From assembly GCA_011523155.1 (NCBI GenBank), contig WTHL01000223.1, positions 1-13,837 of the forward strand: 13,837 nt of DNA, given 5' to 3'. The notes under the pieces were generated by a model that ran no database searches, had not been told where the DNA came from, and saw nothing but the letters and a program-made list of their open reading frames with translations. Position numbers and translations under genes: made by a program. This DNA is from Synechococcus sp. PL34863bin_39 (GTDB lineage: Bacteria > Cyanobacteriota > Cyanobacteriia > PCC-6307 > Cyanobiaceae). Of this stretch, positions 8,119 to 13,837 are shown piece by piece; the first letter of the stretch is position 1, and the number at the start of each line of letters is the position of its first letter.

Positions 8119-8468
8119 GAGCTCGAACGTGCTGACCGATACAGACGAGTGCAGGCCCGCAACGCTGGGGGGCTTGAAAAAATAGAAAAAAGTCTTAAGA
8201 TCGGATGATCGACCGGCAGCAGACCGCCCCACGGCGGTTGATCACCGGCATCAGCCTGAATCCTGGTTGCATTTTCCTCGCAACCCAGGTTACAGCAGGG
8301 GTTGAACGTATTTCGCCTCTGCTTCCGCCGGCTTTGGTCGGCTGACCTGATGCGGGCGCCCTGCGGAGTTTTGTTTTGTCAGCTCCGTCAGCCGCTCTTG
8401 CTGCTGAGGTCAGGACTTCGTCCCTTTTGCCCTCTCAGTGTCGTCCTTCCCGGGCGTCTTAATCTTTT
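8119..8468. other. Long gene-free intergenic region with several inverted repeats
   Basis: This is the only stretch above 300 bp without a supported gene, between the divergent kinase and DUF3155 genes. It holds an AT-rich promoter-like patch (8174-8201) and then possible plus-strand hairpins: ACCGCC/GGCGGT (8223-8228 with 8233-8238), optionally closed by TGATC/GATCA (8206-8210 with 8240-8244); CCTGGTTGC with GCAACCCAGG (8262-8270 with 8280-8289, one bulged C); a perfect 8-bp repeat CGGCTGAC/GTCAGCCG (8339-8346 with 8387-8394) enclosing GCGGG/CCTGC (8352-8356 with 8360-8364); and GGAC/GTCC (8413-8416 with 8420-8423) inside CTGAG/CTCAG (8404-8408 with 8434-8438). It may be a long 5' leader or contain a small RNA. 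No tRNA or known riboswitch is recognised. Confidence 0.45.
8174..8201 (+). promoter_or_regulatory. Candidate sigma70-type promoter upstream of DUF3155
   Basis: TTGAAA (8174-8179) is separated by 16 bases from TAAGAT (8196-8201) in a strikingly A-rich patch within GC-rich surroundings. Transcription would start near 8208, giving a leader of about 260 nt before the DUF3155 start. The match is by eye. Confidence 0.5.
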
Positions 8469-8837
8469 ATGTCAAAAAAGCGCAAGCGCATCAGCCGCCG
8501 CCGCCTGGCGGGACAGCGTGTCCTGGCCCATGTGCCCACCTTTCACCTGGAAACCGGTGAACACAAGCCTGTCACCGCAGCGCGTCGCTACATCGCCGAA
8601 GGTTCGATCACTCCTCCAGCCCTGCTCCGCGTGCGCCGCAACGAGCACACCACGGATCATTTCTTCTGGGGTGAGAAGGGCCTGTTCAGTGCTCAGTACG
8701 CCGAGGAGAACCATTTCCTGTTCCCCTCGCTGCGCGCCATTGTCGACAAGGTTGGTGAAGACGTGATGTTTGAGGGGCTGGAGCTCGCCTCGGACGACTG
8801 GGAAGAAATGGAAGAGTACGAATACGCCTTCGTCTGA
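8469..8837 (+). CDS. DUF3155 protein, cyanobacterial, unknown function
   Basis: A 122-residue soluble protein I recognise as DUF3155, a family conserved in cyanobacteria with no assigned function. The N-terminus is extremely basic (MSKKRKRISRRRLAGQR), while the C-terminus is strongly acidic and ends DDWEEMEEYEYAFV. The middle carries LETGEHKPVTAARRYI (about 27-42) and a DHFFWGEKGLF block (about 63-73). There is no signal peptide or membrane segment. The basic start suggests binding to nucleic acid or the ribosome, but that is inference. ATG 8469 follows an AT-rich TTAATCTTTT with no Shine-Dalgarno site. It appears to have a long leader and ends 15 bp before the convergent esterase gene. Confidence 0.88.
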   Translation: MSKKRKRISRRRLAGQRVLAHVPTFHLETGEHKPVTAARRYIAEGSITPPALLRVRRNEHTTDHFFWGEKGLFSAQYAEENHFLFPSLRAIVDKVGEDVMFEGLELASDDWEEMEEYEYAFV

Positions 8838-8852
8838 TCCGCCCGGCAACTT

Positions 8853-9488
8853 TCAGCTCGGCCCTCGAGTTCCGGCTCCTTGCAGCCAGGACTCGAGGGC
8901 TTCGTTGATCACGGGAAAGAGGGTCTCGGGAACGGTGTGGCCTCCGTCGAAGGTCCGCAGCCGGCAGGTGGCCTCTGATGGACTCAGCCGTCGTTGGAGC
9001 TCCTCTGCGGCTTGGCATGGCACGACCTCATCACTCCGGCCATGGAGCAGGAGTACAGGCGGTCGCTCCATTGGTGGGGTCCAGTCGGGGTGTGGATAGC
9101 CACTGCAGGCAACCACCCCAGCGAGGGGAAGCTCACATCCTGCATCCAGTGCCATGGCTGCTCCCTGGGAAAACCCCAGCACCACGGTTGATTGCAGAGG
9201 AATGCTGTGCTCAGACAGTGCGATCAGGCGCTGACGCAAGGCTGCCTTGGCAGCAGGCACCGCATCCCAGGCAGGAGGGAAGAGGCCATACCACTGGCGC
9301 CCGCTTCCCTGTGGATGGGGTTCGGGCGCGGCCAGTGCCACCAGATCCAGGGATACCCTGCAACCTTCAGCCAGGGTTTGGCCCAGCATCAGCAGATCGT
9401 CGGCATCAGCGCCCCAGCCATGCAGCAGCACCAGACGGGTGTTGGCCTCGCGCTTTGTCGCGAGGCGAAGCAGGTCCTGGTTCTCCAT
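8853..9488 (-). CDS. Alpha/beta-hydrolase esterase (phospholipase/carboxylesterase family)
   Basis: A 211-residue single-domain hydrolase of the small carboxylesterase/acyl-protein thioesterase-like family. LLHGWGADADD (21-31) forms the oxyanion region, GFSQGAAMAL (105-114) holds nucleophile S107, LLLHGRSDEVVP (146-157) gives D153 and DGGHTVP (181-187) gives H184, so the catalytic triad is complete. There is no signal peptide, so it is probably cytosolic. ATG 9488 is chosen because it gives the expected N-terminus; the frame remains open far upstream but that part is antisense to purH. It is divergent from purH across 63 bp. The natural substrate is unknown. Its final codons form part of a strong hairpin. 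Confidence 0.9.
   Translation of the reverse strand: MENQDLLRLATKREANTRLVLLHGWGADADDLLMLGQTLAEGCRVSLDLVALAAPEPHPQGSGRQWYGLFPPAWDAVPAAKAALRQRLIALSEHSIPLQSTVVLGFSQGAAMALDAGCELPLAGVVACSGYPHPDWTPPMERPPVLLLHGRSDEVVPCQAAEELQRRLSPSEATCRLRTFDGGHTVPETLFPVINEALESWLQGAGTRGPS
8861..8900. repeat. Strong hairpin inside esterase 3' end, just after DUF3155
   Basis: GCCCTCGAGT (8861-8870) and ACTCGAGGGC (8891-8900) form a perfect 10-bp inverted repeat. The 20-base interior can continue the stem as CCGGCT (8872-8877) with AGCC and GG (8884-8887, 8889-8890) around a bulged A, leaving a six-base loop. It begins 24 bp after the DUF3155 stop and lies within the last codons of the esterase gene. No T-run follows on either strand. 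Confidence 0.6.
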
Positions 9489-9551
9489 CGGTCTTGGGAG
9501 GCGGCAGCGTTGCTGCGTAGGTTGGCTCAGGACTGATCTAGCTCTGATTTC

Positions 9552-11114
9552 ATGGCACCGTTCGCCCTGCTGAGCGTTTCCGATAAGACCGGTGTGGTGG
9601 CGTTGGCAGAGGCCCTGCATCGTCAGCACGGCTATCAGCTGCTGTCCAGCGGTGGCACGGCCAAGGTGCTTCAGGAGGCAGGACTGCCCGTGACCAAGGT
9701 GGCTGAGCACACCGGCGCCCCCGAAATCCTCGGCGGTCGGGTCAAGACGCTCCACCCTCGCGTTCACGGTGGAATCCTGGCCCGGCGAGACGATGCCAGT
9801 CATCGGGCCGACCTTGACCATCAGCAGATTCCCCTGATCGATCTGGTGGTGGTGAATCTCTATCCATTTCGGGAGACGGTCGCCCGTGCCGATGTCACCT
9901 GGGATCAGGCGATCGAAAACATTGATATCGGCGGACCTGCCATGGTGCGTGCGGCCGCCAAGAACCATGCCGATGTGGCGGTTCTGACCAGCCCGGATCA
10001 GTACGACGCCGTTCTCGCTGCGCTCCAGGCCTCCGGCGGGAGTGTTCCGGCCGCCCTGCGACGTCAGCTCGCTCTGCAGGCCTTCCAGCACACCGCCGCC
10101 TACGACACCGCAATCAGCAACTGGATGACTGCGCAGGTGGAGAGCGATGCGGCGCCATGGCTGGATGCCGTTCCTCTCAGGCAGACCCTTCGCTACGGCG
10201 AGAATCCACATCAGCAGGCCCGCTGGTACAGCCAGCCGAAACAGGGTTGGGGGGGTGCCGAGCAACTGCAGGGCAAGGAGCTGAGCACCAACAACCTGCT
10301 GGACCTCGAGGCGGCGCTTGCCACGGTGCGGGAATTCGGTTTTGGGACCACAGGTCAGCACCAGGCGCAGCAGCCCGCCGCTGTCGTGGTCAAGCACACC
10401 AACCCCTGTGGCGTGGCCGTCGGTGATGGGGTCGCCCATGCATTGACGCGGGCTCTTGACGCCGACCGCGTCAGTGCCTTCGGTGGAATTGTCGCCATCA
10501 ACGGGGTGGTTGATGCGGCAGCAGCGAGTGAACTGAAGAGCTTGTTCCTGGAGTGCGTGGTGGCGCCGGGCTTCACATCCGAAGCACGTGACCTTTTGGC
10601 TGCAAAAGCCAATCTGCGACTTCTGCAGCTCGCGCCCGAGGCGATCGACGCTGCAGGTCGTCACCACGTTCGCAGCATCCTCGGCGGCGTTCTTGTTCAG
10701 GACCTCGATGACGAACCCATCGATGCCTCGACCTGGACGGTGGCAACCCAGCGCCCCCCCACCGATCAGGAACGCGCCGATCTTCAGTTCGCCTGGCAGC
10801 TGGTCCGCCATGTGCGGTCCAACGCGATTGTCGTGGCCAAGTCAGGCCAGAGCCTTGGCGTCGGTGCGGGCCAGATGAATCGTGTCGGTTCCGCCCGCAT
10901 CGCCCTGGAGGCCGCCGGAGACCAGGTCAAGGGTGCTGTGCTGGCGAGTGATGGTTTCTTTCCCTTCGACGACACCGTGCGTCTCGCTGCGAGTCAGGGA
11001 ATCACGGCCGTGATCCATCCCGGAGGCAGCATGCGTGACGCTGACTCCATCAAGGCCTGCGATGAGCTCGGTCTGGCGATGCTTCTCACCGGTCGACGTC
11101 ACTTTCTTCACTGA
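9552..11114 (+). CDS. purH: Bifunctional AICAR formyltransferase/IMP cyclohydrolase
   Basis: A 520-residue cytosolic enzyme catalysing the last two steps of de novo purine synthesis: formylation of AICAR with 10-formyl-tetrahydrofolate, then ring closure to IMP. The N-terminal cyclohydrolase (MGS-like) domain shows LLSVSDKTG (6-14), SSGGTAKVL (32-40) and [20 protein letters not shown] (61-80). The transformylase domain shows RYGENPHQ, the KHTNPCG signature (281-287, with H282), SAFGGIVA and SNAIVVAK. The C-terminus ends LTGRRHFLH, close to the family's usual end. Length is normal and both domains look intact. ATG 9552 begins at the expected [14 protein letters not shown]; no Shine-Dalgarno site is seen. 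The divergent esterase begins 63 bp upstream. Confidence 0.97.
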   Translation: MAPFALLSVSDKTGVVALAEALHRQHGYQLLSSGGTAKVLQEAGLPVTKVAEHTGAPEILGGRVKTLHPRVHGGILARRDDASHRADLDHQQIPLIDLVVVNLYPFRETVARADVTWDQAIENIDIGGPAMVRAAAKNHADVAVLTSPDQYDAVLAALQASGGSVPAALRRQLALQAFQHTAAYDTAISNWMTAQVESDAAPWLDAVPLRQTLRYGENPHQQARWYSQPKQGWGGAEQLQGKELSTNNLLDLEAALATVREFGFGTTGQHQAQQPAAVVVKHTNPCGVAVGDGVAHALTRALDADRVSAFGGIVAINGVVDAAAASELKSLFLECVVAPGFTSEARDLLAAKANLRLLQLAPEAIDAAGRHHVRSILGGVLVQDLDDEPIDASTWTVATQRPPTDQERADLQFAWQLVRHVRSNAIVVAKSGQSLGVGAGQMNRVGSARIALEAAGDQVKGAVLASDGFFPFDDTVRLAASQGITAVIHPGGSMRDADSIKACDELGLAMLLTGRRHFLH

Positions 11115-11179
11115 TCAGCGGTCTGAACGGCGGAGGGTGGCGGCGCAGCTTTAACCTCCACCCACGCGACTCGATCACG

Positions 11180-11638
11180 ATGCTGGCCACCCTTCCCTTC
11201 AGCCTCAACTTTCTCCACCCATTGATGATGTGGCTGTTGCTGGCCGCGGGTGGTTACGCCATGTTCCTCGGGATCAAGGCCAAGAAAGTCCGCACGGGGA
11301 CGCCAGAGCAACGCAAGGCCCTGATCCCCGGAAAATTTGCCCAGCGCCATTACCTCTGGGGCAGTGCGTTGCTGGCGGTGATGGTGTTTGGCACGCTTGG
11401 CGGGCTGGCCGTGACCTATCTCAACAACGGCGCGTTGTTTGTTGGTCCTCACCTGTTGGTCGGTCTGGCGATGACGGGGATGATTGCCGCCGCTGCTTCC
11501 CTTTCCCCGTTGATGCAGCAAGGAAATCTGATCGCCCGTAAAGCGCATGTGGGGCTGAACATGGGGATGTTGACCCTGTTCCTCTGGCAAGCCGTCAGTG
11601 GCATGGAAATCGTCAACAAGATCTGGACCAGTCGCTGA
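11180..11638 (+). CDS. DUF4079 membrane protein
   Basis: A 152-residue integral membrane protein I recognise as DUF4079, found in cyanobacteria. There are four hydrophobic spans at about 11-31, 59-80, 88-110 and 122-143. Each holds or borders one histidine: H13 (NFLHPLMMW), H57 (AQRHYLWGS), H91 (VGPHLLVGL) and H123 (KAHVGLNMG). A charged loop (KAKKVRTGTPEQRKALIPG) joins the first two spans. Four spans with four histidines resemble di-haem b-type cytochromes such as cytochrome b561, so haem binding is plausible but inferred. ATG 11180 lacks a clear Shine-Dalgarno site. It lies 65 bp after purH on the same strand and may be cotranscribed with it. It ends at a terminator that invades the convergent gene. 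Confidence 0.85.
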   Translation: MLATLPFSLNFLHPLMMWLLLAAGGYAMFLGIKAKKVRTGTPEQRKALIPGKFAQRHYLWGSALLAVMVFGTLGGLAVTYLNNGALFVGPHLLVGLAMTGMIAAAASLSPLMQQGNLIARKAHVGLNMGMLTLFLWQAVSGMEIVNKIWTSR

Positions 11639-11704
11639 ACGGTTCGTTCCGTTGCACTCCAGCATCTGACATTCAGAATCGCGATTGCGAGCTGGTTCCC
11701 TTGG

Positions 11705-11734
11705 GCGGTGTTCGTTCAGAACGCCGCTCTTTTT
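11705..11734 (+). terminator. Intrinsic terminator of DUF4079, overlapping DUF1997 end
   Basis: GCGGTGTTC (11705-11713) pairs with GAACGCCGC (11719-11727) with one G-U pair around a five-base loop, followed by TCTTTTT (11728-11734). It ends plus-strand transcription, yet the right arm and T-run encode the final codons of the minus-strand DUF1997 gene, whose stop codon lies in the loop. Confidence 0.8.
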
Positions 11735-12354
11735 CGTGGCGGGCACCTCAGGCCATGGGTGGCATGAAAGTCTTCCTGCACCTTCCAGGTGAGGCGGCGT
11801 GAGATCTGGCGCACGATCTGGCGGAGCAGATGATCGCCACTGGACTGCACAAGTCCCTCAGGCAACATCGTGATCACTCTCGGCAGCTTGATCCAGACGG
11901 ACAGATCCAGGTTCCAGCTGACATTCGTTGATGTCACCGACTCTGGAGATTCCGGCAGGTGGGTGAGGCTGTCCTCGAGGCGCAACGACGCCTGGAAATC
12001 GATGTCGTAGAGGCTGTTCAGTCCATCGTTGCCATCAGGAAGCTCAACGGTGCGAATGGCATAGGTGCCGTTCTGCTCCGGCAGCAGACGCAGCCCGATG
12101 GTCGGCTCCACTTCGAAGCCGAAATTCCCGAAACGCCCAAGACGAAGGGCATACGCCTGGGGGTCGAGCACTTCCACGTCCATCGGTTTGGCACAGCGCT
12201 GAAACCAACCATCGTGACGATCGAGATAAGCCCCAACGGTTTCCGTGGAGGCAAGCATCTCCATGCGATCGCTGAAATGGCTGCTGTAGCAGCGGATCTG
12301 AGGATCGTTGCTCGCCCGCAGAGTTTCAGCTGAATGACGCGTCAAGAGCAGCAC
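11716..12354 (-). CDS. DUF1997 protein
   Basis: A 212-residue protein I assign to DUF1997, a family shared by cyanobacteria and plant plastids and of unsettled function. Recognised features are YSSHFSDRMEML (23-34), the V-x2-YL and WF pattern (VGAYLDRHDGWFQRC, 40-54), FGNFGFEVEPTIGLRLLP (75-92) and a C-terminal amphipathic stretch HLLRQIVRQISRRLTWKVQEDFH. There is no membrane span or signal. The GTG at 12354 is taken as the start because GGAGAGG lies at reasonable spacing upstream; the in-frame TTG three codons later is an alternative. It lies 61 bp downstream of ispH on the same strand and may share its transcript. The C-terminal KRAAF is encoded within the terminator of the opposing gene. 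Confidence 0.8.
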   Translation of the reverse strand: MLLLTRHSAETLRASNDPQIRCYSSHFSDRMEMLASTETVGAYLDRHDGWFQRCAKPMDVEVLDPQAYALRLGRFGNFGFEVEPTIGLRLLPEQNGTYAIRTVELPDGNDGLNSLYDIDFQASLRLEDSLTHLPESPESVTSTNVSWNLDLSVWIKLPRVITMLPEGLVQSSGDHLLRQIVRQISRRLTWKVQEDFHATHGLRCPPRKRAAF

Positions 12355-12415
12355 GAATGGAGGTCCCTCTCCGGGGACGGCCCCCGCATATCAACCAATG
12401 TAAAGGGGCTGGGGC

Positions 12416-13612
12416 TCAGCCTTCGCTCAAACTGATCAATCTCTGAATCACCTGTTCAACCGCTCGGTCCGGGGTGGAGGCCCCGGAGGTGATCCCTACA
12501 GTGACGGGGCCCGCGGGCAGGAAATTCATCTCCCGGATCAGTTCCTGACCCAGTGGCTTGTGTTCGATGCTGTTGTCGGCGCTGATCCGTTCCGGTGTGT
12601 CGATGTGGAATGAGCGGATGCCTCGGCTGACGGCAATCTCCTGCAGGTGCGTTGTGTTGGACGAGTTGTAGCCGCCGATCACAACCATGAGGTCGAGGGG
12701 TTCATCCACCAGGGAGAACATGGCGTCCTGACGCTCCTGGGTGGCATCGCAGATGGTGTTGAAGGCCAGGAAGTGCTCATTGATGGCCGTCGGACCGTAT
12801 TTGCTCAACATCGTGCGTTCGAAGAGTCGCCCGATTTCCTCGGTCTCGCTTTTCAGCATGGTCGTTTGGTTGGCGACGCCAAGGCGCTGCAGATCCCGAT
12901 CAGGATCGAACCCCCTGGAACAGGCATTCACGAATTTCGCCATGAAGGCGTCGCGATCGCCTTTGCCGAGGATGTAGTCGGCCACCATCTGGGCCTCCTT
13001 GAGGTCGAGAACAACCAGATAGGTGCCGGCGAAGGAGCTTGTGGCCAGTGTCTCCTCGTGCTTGACCTTGCCGTGGATGATCGAGGTGAAGGTGTGCTTC
13101 TTGTGCTTCTCCACCGTGTTCCACACCTTGGAGACCCAGGGACAGGTGGTGTCAACGATGTGACATCCCCGTTCGTTGAGGAGCTGCATTTCCTGCACGG
13201 TCGCTCCGAAAGCGGGAAGAATCACAACGTCTCCTGATGCCACACCGGAGAAATCCTTCACACCCTCGTCGACATCGATGAATTCGACATTCATCTCCCG
13301 GAGGTGATCGTTCACCGAGGGGTTGTGGATGATCTCATTGGTGATCCAGATCCGTTCCTCGGGATAGTGCTTGCGGGTTTCGTAGGCCATGGCCACAGCC
13401 CGTTCCACCCCCCAGCAGAAGCCGAAGGCTTCGGCCAGGCGGACGTTGAGCCGGCCGTGACTGAGCCGGTAGTCGTTGTCGCGGATGGAGCCGATCAGGC
13501 TGCTCTGATAGGCCTGCTCCAGGCTTCCTGCCACTTCATCGGCCCGACCGAAGCCGCGACGGTTGTAGCGATCGGAATGGTGCAGGGAACGCTTGAATGC
13601 GTGGGTATCCAT
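12416..13612 (-). CDS. ispH: 4-hydroxy-3-methylbut-2-enyl diphosphate reductase
   Basis: The last enzyme of the MEP pathway, reducing HMBPP to IPP and DMAPP, which feed carotenoids, phytol and quinones. This is the long cyanobacterial/plastid form, 398 residues. The [4Fe-4S] cysteines are C66 (GFCWGVERA), C157 (DTTCPWVSK) and C288 ([10 protein letters not shown]). Substrate-site residues include H96 ([10 protein letters not shown]), H185 and E186 (GKVKHEET) and the TSGASTPD block near 375-382. In cyanobacteria electrons are usually supplied by ferredoxin. ATG 13612 gives [13 protein letters not shown], the N-terminus I expect for this clade; no Shine-Dalgarno site is visible. It lies 154 bp downstream of amt but behind that gene's terminator, so it likely has its own promoter. 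Confidence 0.96.
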   Translation of the reverse strand: MDTHAFKRSLHHSDRYNRRGFGRADEVAGSLEQAYQSSLIGSIRDNDYRLSHGRLNVRLAEAFGFCWGVERAVAMAYETRKHYPEERIWITNEIIHNPSVNDHLREMNVEFIDVDEGVKDFSGVASGDVVILPAFGATVQEMQLLNERGCHIVDTTCPWVSKVWNTVEKHKKHTFTSIIHGKVKHEETLATSSFAGTYLVVLDLKEAQMVADYILGKGDRDAFMAKFVNACSRGFDPDRDLQRLGVANQTTMLKSETEEIGRLFERTMLSKYGPTAINEHFLAFNTICDATQERQDAMFSLVDEPLDLMVVIGGYNSSNTTHLQEIAVSRGIRSFHIDTPERISADNSIEHKPLGQELIREMNFLPAGPVTVGITSGASTPDRAVEQVIQRLISLSEG

Positions 13613-13697
13613 GTCCGGCGTGGCAGTGGGACGACTCTATGGGCCCCACCTCCGGCCTGACGATGCCGCAGGGGGGAGGGGCGTTCAGGTTTGGAAC

Positions 13698-13724
13698 AAA
13701 AAAGCCCGGCCATGGGGCCGGGCT
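13698..13724 (-). terminator. Intrinsic terminator of the ammonium transporter gene
   Basis: AGCCCGGC (13703-13710) pairs perfectly with GCCGGGCT (13717-13724) around CATGGG. The run of six A (13698-13703) makes a U-tract on the minus strand. It lies 42 bp beyond the amt stop codon. Confidence 0.9.
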
Positions 13725-13766
13725 GAGGGGCTTTGGATTCAGCGACGAATCAGCTGAGTGAATGGA

Positions 13767-13837
13767 TCAGCTGTTGGTCGTTGCGAAATCGGGGTAAGCC
13801 TCCATGCCGTGCTCACCGATGTCGAGACCTTCGATCT
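13767..13837 (-). CDS. amt: Ammonium transporter, C-terminal fragment
   Basis: Only the last 22 codons plus the stop are inside the window; the gene continues past the right edge. The visible end carries EGLDIGEHGMEAYPDF followed by ATTNS and stop. The GLD-x2-EHG-x-EAY motif is the conserved cytoplasmic C-terminal segment of Amt channels, which couples subunits in the trimer and interacts with GlnK/PII control. The short, strongly diagnostic motif and the good terminator downstream support the call, but the membrane core is not seen. Confidence 0.85.
   Translation of the reverse strand, partial: IEGLDIGEHGMEAYPDFATTNS

Noticed and set aside
8119..8232. N-terminal extension of the histidine kinase
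   Set aside because: The extension covers the AT-rich promoter-like patch and adds 38 residues without any recognised domain; ATG 8118 is the more natural start.
8413..8428. GGAC-TTC-GTCC hairpin followed by CTTTT as an attenuator
   Set aside because: The stem is only four pairs and the T-run short; I keep it as part of the leader structure rather than as a terminator.
8302..8766. Plus-strand open frame starting in the DUF3155 leader
   Set aside because: It overlaps most of DUF3155 in another frame and its translation has no recognisable features.
9489..10811. Upstream extension of the esterase frame to about 650 codons
   Set aside because: The added part is antisense to the well-supported purH gene and has no recognisable domain; the esterase begins naturally at 9488.
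11108..11746. 212-codon minus-strand open frame
   Set aside because: Antisense to the DUF4079 gene; the plus-strand protein has coherent membrane spans, while this one is low-complexity and polar.
12647..13237. 196-codon plus-strand open frame
   Set aside because: Antisense shadow of ispH, which has all its iron-sulphur cysteines.
1..13837. CRISPR arrays, insertion sequences, tRNA/rRNA genes, phage or defence genes
   Set aside because: None seen on reading both strands. Nearly the whole window is accounted for by core genes.

Overview
The window reads as core chromosome of a GC-rich picocyanobacterium, most likely marine Synechococcus/Cyanobium. The evidence is a photosystem II subunit gene (psbK), the long cyanobacterial form of IspH, cyanobacterial families of unknown function (DUF3155, DUF4079, DUF1997), a cyanobacterial-type Tgt with a CobS next to it, and tight packing with short gaps and few Shine-Dalgarno sites. 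I see no insertion sequence, prophage, CRISPR array, tRNA or rRNA. The lineage call is inference from gene content.

Layout, left to right: the 3' part of a Gfo/Idh/MocA oxidoreductase (+, cut by the window edge) converges on a very large gene (-) for a homologue of the eukaryotic phosphorylase kinase alpha/beta subunits. That gene is divergent from a WecB/TagA/CpsF glycosyltransferase (+). A strong bidirectional terminator follows, then psbK and tgt (-, tgt upstream and probably cotranscribed). tgt is divergent from cobS (+), whose 3' end overlaps the 3' end of a soluble sensor histidine kinase gene (-) by 56 bp. The one long gene-free stretch (about 350 bp) separates the kinase from a DUF3155 gene (+) and holds a promoter-like AT-rich patch and several possible hairpins. 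DUF3155 converges on a small serine esterase gene (-), which is divergent from purH (+). A four-histidine DUF4079 membrane protein gene (+) follows and converges on DUF1997 (-), which lies downstream of ispH (-). The right edge carries the last 22 codons of an ammonium transporter (-) and its terminator.

The genes do not form a single pathway. They are housekeeping functions: purine synthesis (purH), isoprenoid precursors (ispH), tRNA queuosine (tgt), corrinoid assembly (cobS), PSII (psbK), ammonium uptake (amt) and cell-surface glycan synthesis (TagA-like, perhaps the oxidoreductase). I found no convincing undescribed multi-gene system. The most interesting items are the apparently colinear bacterial homologue of phosphorylase kinase regulatory subunits, the structured DUF3155 leader, and convergent gene ends in which hairpins lie inside the opposing coding sequence.
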